A DNA stretch of 64,000 nt from Poronia punctata (lineage: Eukaryota; Ascomycota; Sordariomycetes; Xylariales; Xylariaceae): assembly GCA_022579005.1 (NCBI GenBank), contig MU401454.1, positions 372,001-436,000 of the forward strand, given 5' to 3'. A model generated the notes under the pieces. It was not told the DNA's origin and searched no databases. It saw only the letters and a list, made by a program, of their open reading frames with translations. The translations under genes were made by a program, and so were the position numbers. This document shows, one piece after another, positions 34,830 through 46,555 of the stretch. The stretch's first letter is position 1. Every line of letters begins with the position of its first letter.

Positions 34830-35814
34830 ATGGATGGGCTTTGTTTCGCCAGAAGACTACAGATTGCCATGAAGTATGCCAACTTACCGAATGGAAAGGG
34901 ACATGACAGCATTCACCGATGCGCTGGCCTCGAAGGGATGATTTCTCGAAATCAGAGGTTCTATACGTGCCATCTTCAATGCCCATCTTGTCGTCCATGT
35001 GAGTCTTGCGCGGCAAATCTGTTACAATTATTGCACACTTAATACATCAAACTGGTCACTGACATGTACTCATGCTCCAACTGACTCTCATCTTCAACCT
35101 TCTATCCTGTCTTCGCCCACGTGGAAGCTTCATAAAGCAGGGGATTTTAGGATATATTCTTCTGGAGAAACACCTCTTACCATACCAAATATCATCAACA
35201 ACGAGAATCCTGATAAATCCGGGGTCGATATGACTTCCCAATATTTACGTACGCCACTGGATTCGACTCTCAGACATTGCAATTGCATGCCAACTTCCCG
35301 CGGAATTTCCGAGCTACCATCAAGATCAACAAAGCAAAAAAACGAGATGACGCCTGCACAAAACGCAGGCACCAGGCCGCATGAGGGAGATATGGACGAC
35401 CTCATCTCCATACTCGTCCGGGAGCGGCTAGGCTACGCGTCATTTCTTGAGCGGTTAGGCTTCAGTTACAACACCAGCATATCGATCTTGCGGTACTGGG
35501 TAACACTGGGCCTGAAAGCACCCGCAGGGGGCCCGTACGACTTGTTTGGCACGGCATTGGCTGTTATTGCCGAGCTTGACGAGCCCAGGTACGACCCTGG
35601 CATGAAATGCGACGAACAGAGCATGGCTTCCAAACGCGATTGGCTCCTAGCTTTTGCGCCGATACTTAACGACAGGGCCCTCTCGTCTCTTCGCAGAGCT
35701 CGTGTCCACCAAGCAGAAACTTTCACCCAGGCAAAATGGGTGGTATATCGTATGATGGTGGGCTGGTGGGAATGGGCCATGGCTAGCGGCCCGTCAAGCA
35801 GTCATTGGCGTTGA
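34830..35814 (+). CDS. Possible two-exon orphan gene, doubtful
   Basis: A tentative model joins 34830-34998 to 35141-35814. The donor is GTGAGT at 34999 and the acceptor GCAG at 35140; the phase is preserved and gives about 280 residues. The C-terminal 190 residues (from the Met encoded at 35230) look protein-like: amphipathic stretches such as DLISILVRERLGYASFLERLG, a Trp-rich end (WVVYRMMVGWWEWAM) and no low-complexity bias. I recognise no domain. The first exon is short and its ATG is weakly placed. It could be a lineage-specific gene or a chance ORF; the second exon alone is the safer part. Confidence 0.3.
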
Positions 35815-36473
35815 GTTACACGAAGGAAATTAATTACGACTTTTCCGTACGTTGCGTTTGCACGGCGGGGGAAGCATATATACTAAGATACATAGCCAAA
35901 GGTGATGTATTATGTATGTACTTGGTTGGAACATTTGTTGTAGGAGTTCGGATCCGAATTTACGATACATAAGGTCCTGGAGAAGAATAATACCTCTGAT
36001 TCCCCTTATTATGATCCTTGTGACCAAAACAAGATTGCAATGTCTCATAGATAAATTAATTGAAATTCTGCGAACCAGGAGTCAGGTGATGTTGTTCCCG
36101 TCCCTTGCATACAGGACAAACGGCTCCCCTATTCGTGTCACGCCGGATCCTTTTCAATCGGTCTGGACTCTGATCACCAAGAACTCGCAACTCTGATTCA
36201 ACGTTTGATGCAATATTCTACAATTGAGGTTACCACTCTAGATGGGTGTTACCGAGAGCGCTGGGGCGGCAGGATTCCGCTATGCGGGGCACGGAAGCCC
36301 ACCTGCCACCCAAGCATAACGTTCACCGCCCGGGGGGCAGAAAATAAATTATTTGGAGATCAATCTATCCATACCTCAATATACGCGACTAGGAGGAACA
36401 TTAATAAATCGGCCGTAGAAAACCAACAAAAATCCCCCTATTACGCAAAAAAAAAGCTTTACATATTTCCGCC
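35815..36473. promoter_or_regulatory. Intergenic / promoter region of the DRS1-like gene
   Basis: About 660 bp ahead of the helicase ATG. An A-rich run (36446-36455) lies about 20 nt upstream of the ATG. No other feature is seen. Confidence 0.4.
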
Positions 36474-38917
36474 ATGTCGTCAAAGAGGAAAGCAGACGAC
36501 TTTATATATACCTTGTCAGATAATGACGAAATTCCCGACGAAGAAGTAATCGAGCCCAGCCCGCCGAAAAAGAAGTCTAAAAAGTCCAAAAAGTCCAAGA
36601 AAGGCGCCCCAGCCGAGGATGAGGTCGAGGATGGTGTGTGGGGCAAGAAGGATGAAGACGATGGCGCGATGGACTCGGAATTCGAGTTTTTCGAGGATAA
36701 CACCACGGCTTTTAGAACAGAGGATTTCGAGGGCTGGGGTTTCGAGAGTGCGCACAAGGGCATAAATGGGGGCGCACCGAAGAAAGGAGTCGACGTTGAC
36801 GAGATAGTACGGAGACGGAGGGATAAGAAGGCTGGAAAGACTAGCAAGTCCGAGCCCGAGCCCGAGCCCGTACCGGAGGATGATGGTCAAGATAGCGAAC
36901 TTGAAGCCGAGGAAGACGAAGAGATCGACCTTGATGACGAGGACGACGAAGTACTGGCCGAAGACGGCTTCGGTATGGGCGCCGCTTCAGATGATGAGTC
37001 TGGGGATGAAGCTGCAAAAGGGAACGGCTCGGACCTTGACGAGGATGCCGAAAATGAGGACGATGATGCAGCCTCTGACAATGATTCGGTCGCGACGCCT
37101 GTCCAACACCCGGAAGACGAAGCCCCGTCCGATGCTTCAGATGATGAGGAAGATCCCGAAGAGGCTGCTAAAAGAGAAGCCTTCTTCGCGCCTGAAGAGG
37201 CTAGGAAACCAGACACGCCGGGAGTGAAATCATCGTTTCAAACCATGTCGCTTTCCCGTCCTATACTTCGCGGCCTCAATGCTGTCGGCTTCAACACACC
37301 TACTCCCATCCAAGCGAAGACGATACCGCTCGCATTGGAAGGAAAGGACTTGGTTGGTGGCGCTGTGACAGGTTCAGGAAAGACAGCCGCGTTCGTGGTC
37401 CCCATCCTCGAGCGGTTGCTCTACAGACCGAATAAGATCCCCACAAGCCGAGTCGTCATTCTAGCGCCGACGCGAGAATTGGCGATCCAGTGTCACTCGG
37501 TAGCGACCAAGCTGGCCAGTCATACAGATATCAAGTTCTGCTTAGCAGTCGGAGGTCTGAGTCTAAAGGTGCAGGAGGCCGAGCTACGGTTAAGGCCGGA
37601 TGTCATCATTGCGACACCTGGTCGGTTCATCGATCACATGCGCAACTCTGCCAGCTTCAACGTCGATACTATTGAAATTCTCGTTCTTGACGAGGCTGAC
37701 CGGATGCTCGAAGATGGATTCGCCGACGAGTTGAACGAGATCTTGACTACGTTACCGAAGTCCAGGCAGACTATGCTGTTCTCTGCTACTATGACATCTT
37801 CCGTCGATCGTCTAATCCGGGCCGGGTTGAACAAACCTGTACGGGTCATGGTGGATTCACAGCGAAAGACGGTCGACAAGCTTGAGCAGAAGTTTGTTAG
37901 ATTAAGACCTGGTAGAGAGGAGAAGCGCATGGGGTATCTCCTTCATATTTGCAAGACCATGCATACCCAGAGAGTCATCATCTTTTTCCGGCAGAAGAAG
38001 GATGCCCATCGGGCACGAATCATCTTTGCTCTCCTCAACTTGTCATGCGCTGAGCTCCACGGTAGCATGAACCAAAGCCAGGTATGTCTATCTGATTACT
38101 TCTTGATAAAAGCTTTACCGGCGCATTTTAATTCTAACTCTTACATCTATTATAGCGTATTGCAAGCGTCGAGGATTTCCGTGACGGCAAAGTCGACTTC
38201 CTGCTAGCGACCGATCTCGCATCCAGAGGTCTAGACATCAAGGGAGTCGACACAGTAATCAACTACGAAGGCCCCCAAACACTAGAAATCTACGTCCACC
38301 GCGTCGGCCGCACAGCCAGAGCCGGCCGGTCCGGCGTAGCCATCACCCTGGCCGCAGAACCAGACCGCAAAGTCGTCAAAGCCATCGTGAAATCCGGCAA
38401 AGCCCAAGGCGCCAAGATCAGCAGTCTCATCATCGAGCCTTCTGACGCCGACAAATGGCAGACCAAAGTCGACGATCTCGAAGACGAGATCGACGCCGTG
38501 GCCGAAGAAGAGAAAGAGGAGCGCCAGCTGCAACAAGCCGAGATGCAGATCCGCAAGGGCGAGAACATGGTCGTGCACGAGGACGAGATCAAGGGACGGC
38601 CCAAACGCACCTGGTTCGAGACGCAGGCCGACAAGAAGAAGGCGAAGGACGCCGGTCGCGCCGAACTCAACGGTTTCAGAGACGCGCTCAAGAAGAAGGG
38701 CGGCGGCAGGTTGAGTCATAAGGATATGAAGAAGTTGGATGCCAGACAGGCTCGTACGCAGAACGGCTCCACGGGCACGGATAAGTTGCCCGTGTATAAA
38801 AAGGGCGCGGCGGAGCGTGCTGGCAAGGGGGCTGTGCTGAATTTCAAAAAGGACAAGACCAAGAAGAAGGGTGTCAAGGTTAGCGGGAAGTCGAACGGTA
38901 GGGTTAAGAAGCGGTAG
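36474..38917 (+). CDS. drs1: DRS1-like DEAD-box RNA helicase (60S ribosome biogenesis)
   Basis: DRS1 is a nucleolar ATP-dependent RNA helicase needed for maturation of the large-subunit rRNA. Exons are 36474-38081 and 38156-38917, with a 74-nt intron (GTATGT..TATAG); the protein has 789 residues. The N-terminal 240 residues are very acidic with Lys-rich patches ([12 protein letters not shown]). Helicase motifs run in order: Q motif [16 protein letters not shown], Ia PTRELA, Ib TPGR, II DEAD, III SAT, then after the intron [14 protein letters not shown] and [12 protein letters not shown]. After the core, [28 protein letters not shown] and RPKRTWFET identify DRS1 rather than other DEAD-box proteins. 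The C-terminus is Lys-rich. The intron splits the GSMNQSQ/RIA motif in phase. Confidence 0.95.
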
Positions 38918-38937
38918 ATTCGGTCGTAAAACATGAT

Positions 38938-39059
38938 GGGGGGGGGGGGGGGGGGGGGGGCAGGGGGGGAATATAAAAAAAAAAAAAAAAGAATATGAAA
39001 AAAAAAAAACCCGTGTATATATATATAAAAGTAAAAAGGATAAATGGTNNNNNNNNNNG

Positions 39060-39107
<48 letters not shown>

Positions 39108-39117
39108 CCCCCCCCCC
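38938..39117. other. Poly-G tract, 10-N assembly gap and poly-C tract in the 3' flank of DRS1
   Basis: A 23-nt G run (38938-38960) plus a further G7, then A-rich and TA-rich DNA, ten N at 39049-39058, then 47 C (39060-39106) and another C10. No gene overlaps it. True sequence and length here are unknown. Confidence 0.97.
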
Positions 39118-39817
39118 GCGCATGATAAAAAGCAAAACAAACGCATTTGATACCAACCATACCCGAGGAGATGAAATTACTAGAGCCAGGCATACATGGG
39201 AAGATGACTTGACGGATGTGTCCATAGTTAGTTCTAGGTTAGGGGGGAAAGAGGAGGAAAGAAAAAAAAAAGGGAATATTTACGTAAGCATGTTGTCATC
39301 GCCTGTAATTTATTTACGGATTGCAGAAAGAAGACATAAGATTTAGCTTTTCGCTTTATATATATATTAAGACAGCAGCGTGTTTGCAACAGTTGTGACA
39401 ACTCTCTCGCCCACTCTACTACAATGCATACATACATACATACAATAGGTATCTCTGAAACATTTACCTGACCCTGACATTGACATTTGAACTCGACATG
39501 TTTCCAACCCAACATGCATTTTTTGGTATAAACCGACTCGCGAAACTTTGACGCCTCCCCCCGCTCCACCTCGCTTCGCCATGCATTTGAAAAAGAAACA
39601 AAAGAGAAATGAACAAGACTACCACCGCTCCAAGCGCCTATAGCAACCAGTCGCAAGAATACCTACCAGGGAAATGATGTGTGCTCAGCGAAGAGGGCAC
39701 AATCGACGTGTTGTGGAATGTGGCTTTGACGCCACCATGAAATGACATTCCAGCAGCCGCAGAGCACAACAGCCGGGAACATCAAAATATATAAACCTTT
39801 GAGAAATCGCAGCAAAA
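39118..39817. other. Intergenic region downstream of convergent genes
   Basis: About 700 bp between the gap and the stop of the repeat-rich protein. It includes a short (ATAC)n run near 39428-39446. No gene seen. Confidence 0.5.
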
Positions 39818-42424
39818 TCACCAACCGAGTGTCTCGAAAGTGTTGCGTGCCTCGATCACGGACATGGATTGTAGCCCCAGTTGGCGGACTTGAGTTCCCT
39901 TCCGAAGGCGCTGTAAGCCCAGGGCCATCTTCCAGCCCTCCTCTTCGCCGAGGACAAATAAGTAACGCTTGCCCTCCTGGTCTCTAAGCGTCGCGCGGAG
40001 GACGTGTAGGCCGCGACTCTTCCATTCGCCGGTAGTCTGAGATGTGCGGGATGACGCTGCGTCGGAGGCACCATGATGACCCAAACGACACTCATCCTTG
40101 CATGAATGCAACAGCTCCGTCAAGTAGTCGTCAGCCTTGTCCCCCATCAGCGCTTCCGTTTGGCCGCGATTCGAGAACTTGAAGCGGGGTCCAGGCTTAT
40201 TCGGCGCCTTTGCAGATGCTTTCGACTCGACCGAGGCATGTGACGGACACCATACTTCCATCAGTTTGAGGGTCCAGGCCTTAACATCCCACTCCCGCTG
40301 CGGCACACCTCGGACATCGTCGTCAATGAAGAGGCCTTCAGTTGTAATGCGCAAGATAAGACCATCCGTGACAGGCCTGATACCAGAGATAAGCTGCGAA
40401 GCCGGCGTTTTGGAATATTGGTTGAGAAATCCGTAAACGGCTTTGATGACGATCTTGTCCGGGTCTTTCGTTGAGTAAGGCATGCGCATTGAGGGCGGCG
40501 GTGTTGTCCTTGACGTCGACTGGGACGGCGCATACGATGATTCTGTAAATATCGTTTCCCCTGACCTCCTCCGTTGGTGCGATTTTGGCTGATCGTAGGG
40601 ACGATAGGAATATGTATCTTCGTCCCCGCCACGGAACGACTGGGCCGTCGGGGGTGGTGGCCGCCTGGCACTACTCGCAGTCGCACTGGAGGTCGCACTA
40701 GGCGCTGCGCTGGGAGCCTTGCTTGGAGCTACGCTGGGAGCCTTGCTGGGGGTTTTGCTGGAAGCTGCACTAGGAGCCACACTAGGAGCCACACTGGGAG
40801 ACGAAGTCGGCTTCGCAGTAGGCTTCGTGGGGGACGGTGCTGGTGTAGGCGGTTTCCCGTTGGGCCATGGATTTGTCTTCTCTCCTACAGATGAGAAGGC
40901 ATATGTGCTCTTTCGTGTTGCTGCCGCCGCCTCCTCCTCCTTGGCCTTTGCCTCCTCCTTTGCTTTTGTCTCCTCGGCCTCCTTTGCTTTCGCGGCCTCG
41001 GCCTCTTTAAGCCGTGCTGCTTCTCGTTCCTTAGCTTCCCGCTCCTTGGCGTCCCGCTCCAACTTTTCTCTTAGAGCTTTTTCGCGTTCTAAGCGTTCAC
41101 GAAGTTCTCGCTCACGGGCTTCCTGGAGTCTCCTTTCCCTCAACTCCTTTTCCCTCCGCGCTTTTTCTATTTGTTCCCGTACACGTTGTTCCCTCGCCTT
41201 TAGGTCTTTCTGCCGCGCCTCTTCTTCTAGCTTTTCTCTGGCCTTTTGCGCTTCTTGTTCGGCCCTCTCCCTAGCTTTCCGCACTTCTTGCTCGGCTCTC
41301 TCTTTAATCTCTCGCGCTTCCCTTTCTATCTTTTGCCGAAACTCCCGCTCGCGTTCTTCCCGGATGCGCGCTTCCAGCTCCAATTTCTCTCTTAATTCTC
41401 GCTCACGTTCCTCTCTTATACGTGCTTCTCTCTCCAACTTCTCCCTCATCTCTCGCTCGCGCGCCTCTTGTTCGCGCGCTTCCCTTTCTCTCCTTTCCTT
41501 GGCTTCTTGTTCACGTTTGACTCTCTCCCTGGCTTCTTTTTCCCGAAGTTCTCTTAAGCGCCTGGCTACTTCTTCCTTCTTGCGCTGTTCGACCTCCTTG
41601 GCCTTTCGCTCGTCTTCTTTGCGTCTTGTTTCATCCCTTGCTTTCTCCCATGAGCCTTGGGTATTCTCAGCTTGGGCCCGCTTCTCAGCTCGAGGGCGTT
41701 GTTCAGATTGGGGACGCTCTTCGGCTTGAGGACGATGTTCGGCTCGAGGACGATGTTCGGCTCGAGGACGTTGTTCAGACTGAGGACGCTGTTCGCGCTG
41801 GGGACGATGTTCCGGCTGGGGCCGTTCTTCGTCCTGAGCACGTTCTTCGGCCTGGGGACGTTGCTGCCATGATTTTGGCCCATTGGAACCAGAGGCATCC
41901 GGTGGGGGACCAGACCGCGGAGGTGGCGGAGAGCCGTGTGGCGGTGGCGGAGGAGGCGGACCGTCAGGGTCGGGGAAATTCGAATGAGGGGGCGGGCCAC
42001 TACCCGGGTAAGGACCACCGGAGGGGCCATGACCTCCTGGATTATAGCTCCAAGAATGGCGAGGGCTCCCCCCGTTCCCAGATTGTGCGCCACTGTCCTT
42101 TTGTGTCCTACCCAGCGCCCAGGCACCGACTCCGACGGTAAGGACCAGCGGCAACATCCCCATGTTCCCCATGCCCTGGAGACTATTATACCAAACCTTG
42201 AAGACGGGGGCCATGCTCTGACAGAACACGACCAGCACCAAGGCCGATGCAAAGCCCGCCGCGAAACTATTCACATTTGGCTTCAAGGAGGGAAGGTACA
42301 AGAAGCCGGCGCCCGAGGAATGCGGGGGTATGATGAAGATATCATATTTGCCAGGTGGAAGATTCGTATTCGACCTCCGAGGGTTTGTCCCATGCGGAGG
42401 CGGTGGAGGAGGTTTGTCGCTCAT
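39818..42424 (-). CDS. Repeat-rich membrane/coiled-coil protein of filamentous ascomycetes, function unknown
   Basis: One exon, 868 residues. Order: a Pro-rich start (MSDKPPPPPPHG), then GKYDIFIIPPHSSGAGFLYLP, and two hydrophobic segments (about 54-72 and 88-106) that could form a membrane hairpin. A Gly/Pro-rich stretch is followed by eleven 6-residue units of the form R-P-Q-x-E-x. A very long Arg/Glu/Lys-rich coiled coil comes next (roughly 265-520, built of repeated REKLEREARIREERE-like units), then a Ser/Ala/Pro tandem repeat (SVAPSKAPS). The final globular domain of about 200 residues (VIKAVYGFLNQYSKTP, LRITTEGLFIDDD, GLHVLRATLRDQEGKRYLF) may be PH-like, but I am not sure. I recall homologues only as hypothetical proteins. 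The start is the first ATG and fits the Pro-rich end. Confidence 0.85.
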   Translation of the reverse strand: MSDKPPPPPPHGTNPRRSNTNLPPGKYDIFIIPPHSSGAGFLYLPSLKPNVNSFAAGFASALVLVVFCQSMAPVFKVWYNSLQGMGNMGMLPLVLTVGVGAWALGRTQKDSGAQSGNGGSPRHSWSYNPGGHGPSGGPYPGSGPPPHSNFPDPDGPPPPPPPHGSPPPPRSGPPPDASGSNGPKSWQQRPQAEERAQDEERPQPEHRPQREQRPQSEQRPRAEHRPRAEHRPQAEERPQSEQRPRAEKRAQAENTQGSWEKARDETRRKEDERKAKEVEQRKKEEVARRLRELREKEARERVKREQEAKERREREAREQEAREREMREKLEREARIREERERELREKLELEARIREEREREFRQKIEREAREIKERAEQEVRKARERAEQEAQKAREKLEEEARQKDLKAREQRVREQIEKARREKELRERRLQEARERELRERLEREKALREKLERDAKEREAKEREAARLKEAEAAKAKEAEETKAKEEAKAKEEEAAAATRKSTYAFSSVGEKTNPWPNGKPPTPAPSPTKPTAKPTSSPSVAPSVAPSAASSKTPSKAPSVAPSKAPSAAPSATSSATASSARRPPPPTAQSFRGGDEDTYSYRPYDQPKSHQRRRSGETIFTESSYAPSQSTSRTTPPPSMRMPYSTKDPDKIVIKAVYGFLNQYSKTPASQLISGIRPVTDGLILRITTEGLFIDDDVRGVPQREWDVKAWTLKLMEVWCPSHASVESKASAKAPNKPGPRFKFSNRGQTEALMGDKADDYLTELLHSCKDECRLGHHGASDAASSRTSQTTGEWKSRGLHVLRATLRDQEGKRYLFVLGEEEGWKMALGLQRLRKGTQVRQLGLQSMSVIEARNTFETLGW
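41663..41860 (-). repeat. Coding minisatellite, 11 x 18 bp, encoding R-P-Q-x-E-x units
   Basis: Eleven contiguous 18-bp units read as RPQAEE, RAQDEE, RPQPEH, RPQREQ, RPQSEQ, RPRAEH (twice), RPQAEE, RPQSEQ, RPRAEK and RAQAEN. The unit length keeps the reading frame. Confidence 0.93.
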
Positions 42425-45400
42425 GACGACGAATTCCCCCCCACGGGTATAACGTGAGCGTAGCCCGAGTCGTGCGCGCCAAAGGCAGGAGCAATAATGC
42501 TAGCGACGTCGAGATTGAGGTTTGTAGGTCGTCGGTATGTATGCGCGGGAAAGGGCGGATATTATCGAACGGCCATGAAGAGTCGCAACGTCAAAGTTGA
42601 TGTACCTATATCGTACTATGGTAAGACGCAATGTTCAAACACGGAAGAGTAGGCAAAACGAATTTCTGTGGAGTTCAGGTCGGAAAAGAAATTACTTACC
42701 AATAAGTTGCATGGGCACAAGGAAGATAATTATGAGCAATTTCCAAGGTGGCAATGCGAATGTGACGGAACGCTAGATTATATGCAAGGAAATCCAGTAC
42801 CACCAAGTCAATCCGCCGAACGCAAGACGCAAAAAAAACTATACGAAAACAAATTTGTCTTCTCGAAGCTACTAGAGCATTTGTCTTTGTGAGGCCGTGG
42901 TCGGTGACGTTGTGCAAGGCGATGTATGTCGAATGTGTACGATGCATACAGAGAAACAGGGTGGTTTGCTCAACCTCAACGGGACGACGTTTGTGCGATT
43001 GAACGGGGAAACAAATGGGGCATCTTTTTTGCTAGACTAGGCACCGGGACCGGTACAATTAAACCATCGGTTTATCACAAGGCCCTCCTTCTACCTAGTT
43101 GGGTCATCGACCAACTGAATTGGGCGAGGTTACGTTGACATTTGACCGGAGACGAAGCGTTGCGGTGTGTCTGTGGGCTGTGGATATTGTTTACTTTTGA
43201 TAAGGGAGCTAAAATGCATAGCTTACCTTAGCAAAGCTCCTGGCGTTGCTAGTCCCACAGAAATTACCTCTGGACCAATAAAAGGTTGTGACAGCTCCCC
43301 AAGCCCCTGCAGGATCCACTCGTCTCGCCAATCAGCATGGATTGAAAGCTATTAGCGTACATAATCCCACCATTACTATCCCAATAGATCGTGGGCACCA
43401 ATGACGAACGACGACAAGGGCTCTCTACTTCACTTCTACGAGTACCTACTCATTTGACAAAAAGCAATCCCGTTGCCGGCCAAGGAGTCTGGTGACGACG
43501 AGAAAGGTTCGTCCCGCCCCATCCCACACAGATAACGTGGCATCTGGTCTGATTGTTGTCTATACAAGTACGAGTACACGTAAATCCCTACGAGTACGAG
43601 TAGAATAGAGGATGTACGCGCATACGAAATGTTACCGTCGATGTTGACAAACGCGTCTGCTCCCTGGTAAACACCAAATGGTTCGTGGGATTTTCTTCCA
43701 ATTTTTAACAGCCAAGGAAAATAATTTCCCCACGTTTTACGCCGGGACTGACTAGGTTAGGGGTTTTCCATGTCATTCGTTACTCCGGTAAGTAATGATT
43801 TAAGTGCTTGGGTGATAGCAATGTTTCATCTACGAGTAATCTTCTCTTAATATGAAAATTATGGCAAATCATCAAGCATGCAATCGTTGCTCTCAGACGT
43901 ATCACATAATCTACCCCTAGATATAGGTACTCCATCGAGATTTGGGGTAGGTGGCAACTTACTACTCGAGGACAGCCTATCAACACTTCAACACTTTAAG
44001 ACGTGTGTTTACGCGCGCTCTTAATCTACACATATCTACTCAACCTGGTCCCTGGCCTGCACTCGAGGAACTCCCAAGAACAATAAGGGTTTGTTTTGTC
44101 AAACCAATGGCATCAATACATACAAGGCGTAACAAACCGGTGTATCCACACGACTACCTACCTAGTTGACCGGTATGCGCGTCACGCCATAAGTCTGTTT
44201 CGGGTGCTGACGTTTTTCGACACGATCGGCCGGTACTGACGCAGAATCTATCAAGATACCTGGTTGTCAGAAACTATTTTTCTTTTCTTTACAGACGTGT
44301 CAAAACCCCCCCCCCCCCCCCCCCGTCAGTGGGGTGCTACTGCTCAGATCCATCACACCCGGGACGACGGGTTGGATCACCCGCCAAGCCCCGTCGCGAT
44401 GTGCCGATTCTTCAGCGGTGTACTTTGATGTGATAAGACATTATGATAGGTCGCTGTCTTGGACTCTTACTCGCTCGCTAGCTGGTTGCTAGGCAACGCC
44501 GAGCAAAACCAAAAAGGGATCCACCGTTACAGAATCTCTTGGCGCAATTACTGGCTTTTGACAGCACTTGTGTTCTCCATTGATACTCGACAAGTCTGGG
44601 GTTACAACAATCGCGTGGGCATTACTATACTATAATTGGCCAACGGTTGTTATGAAACACGACTACCAGTTACTATGTATCTATACTAACGGCCAATATC
44701 AGGCGTATCGACTTGGACGTCTGGAACAGGGTTGACTACCTACCTTAGCTGGTCTGGGACTGAGACCCCCAGATGAGAGTGTAGAACGAACAGAAGAAAT
44801 CATCCCCAAGGCCCTCTGGTACGCATAGTTAGACCTCCTATCTATCTAGAGATTGATAGATTGATAGCGGTTAACGTCTAGGCGATAGCTACCGCGCGGC
44901 TATGTCATCTTCCCAAGAGGCATGGAACGTGGCTAGCTAACCCCCAGTACAGCAACCAATTGTCTATTGATCTAAAGGCATTTATTAGCTTCGCTCTAAG
45001 GGAAACGAACTTAAGGGTCTTGTACGGGAGCTATATAGATAGTTCCGTCCAGACTATATCCCGGGTGCCCCAACAAAAGAAGACATGAGTCTAATGCGAT
45101 GGTGGCAACGGGAAGGTCCGCAAAGCCCTAGTCGCCGACTAGATCTTACATAAGTAAAGGTTAGGCTATGTGGCGCTTAGAGCCCTATAGCAGGCGCCTA
45201 GCCTAGGTTTGCAAGATGGGAAGATTAACTCAGAAGGTGATACTCGGGGTGACCGGGGATCGGATGACAAGGCCCCGACTTCGGAGTATGAACTGGGTGG
45301 TATATGAAGTTGTTGCGTTTCGCGACACTATTCGCCTTCTAATCTCACCAGTAGGTGCTTGGGAAAGATTGGATGGGAGGTCAAGTGGTGTTCCGTATAT

Positions 45401-46436
45401 AGCGCACACACGAGTACGTGTTATACATCTTCTACATTGCTCAGTCCGTTGTGTGATATAACATGACAGGAGTGTCAACCACTAGTGGTTGGTGGATGGT
45501 GGGCGGAGGAACCTCTACCCTCAACAACCGAGCTCAGGTGCCATGTTCAAGGCTGAATGTAGTTACGTGATAGATAAGGCTATCCCGAATTATAGATGAT
45601 GAAGCTATAGGTATTTCGTACGCCAAAGCGGAAACACAAATCGGTCGGTTAGTCAGCCGCCACAACGGCGTTATATATCATGTGGGGAGTTACACAAAGT
45701 GTCAGACCCGAGATCCAGGTTCGGTAACCCGAATAGAATACGAAGTTATACTGACACTTTAAAACTATGGGGCTAGAATATAACATATGATATGCGGGAC
45801 GTTTTACACGTATAACTACCCAGGTACTCGACATCATCTCGGTTTAGACTACAGGTTTATCCTCATCGAAGAATCGGATCATTGGTTTAACTCGTCCCAA
45901 AAGCATTTGTTATCAAACCTAGGTTAGTAGTTGTCTGCTACAGCAAGCAACACTTGCAGTATGAGATAGTCTAGAATAACTATAATCACGAAGGGGCTTG
46001 ATCATGATCTCGATAATCGTCGCCCACCAAGTCCAAACGTCTCAGTCCTACCTACCAGTTGAATGGTTACCTAGGTACATGGTAAGAATCCTGTCCAAGA
46101 GATCGACCGTATAATTTAACTACTCGTATTTAATCTTTCTCCGCACGTTCTGTCTGCCTGTCTGTCTTTCTGCCTTTGTTACACCAGAATTCCTTTCCTT
46201 TCCTAGGACTTCTTCTCTTCTCTTCTTTTCACCGCCCCGACCGACCTCAAGCGCATATATACATACCTATGTAGGTATATTTTTCTTATCAGAAACAAGT
46301 TAGGATCGAGATTCGGAGGCCTACCCTACCTACACATAAGAAACATTCCGCCACCAGACAAGGGGAAATGAGGGGAAAGGGAGAGAATGAGGGAGGGTTG
46401 CAGATACAACGAGAGGGGTAACATTCAGCTCGCAGA

Positions 46437-46464
46437 CCTACCTACCTACCTACCTACCTACCTA
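46437..46464. repeat. Microsatellite (CCTA)7
   Basis: Seven tandem CCTA units, the longest pure run of the TACCTA word family in the window. Confidence 0.95.
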
Positions 46465-46535
46465 TCAGTTCAGTCTGCCCTTCTCTTCCCTCCCTTTCGG
46501 GAAAAGCAGGCTCGGGACTACATAATATACAAATA

Positions 46536-46555
46536 CCTAACCTAACCTAACCTAA
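46536..46555. repeat. Short (CCTAA)4 array
   Basis: Four tandem CCTAA units followed by CCTGC and AACC/AACT-rich DNA. Confidence 0.95.

Noticed and set aside
38282..39193. 303-codon minus-strand frame with a long Gly run
   Set aside because: It reads the antisense of DRS1 and then the poly-C tract and N gap, so the Gly run is an artefact.
40719..41729. 336-codon plus-strand Ser/Arg-rich frame
   Set aside because: Antisense of the Arg/Glu coiled-coil repeat; the repetitive codons keep the opposite frame open.
46437..46464. CRISPR-like or telomeric array
   Set aside because: It is a pure 4-nt microsatellite with no spacers and no CCCTAA unit.
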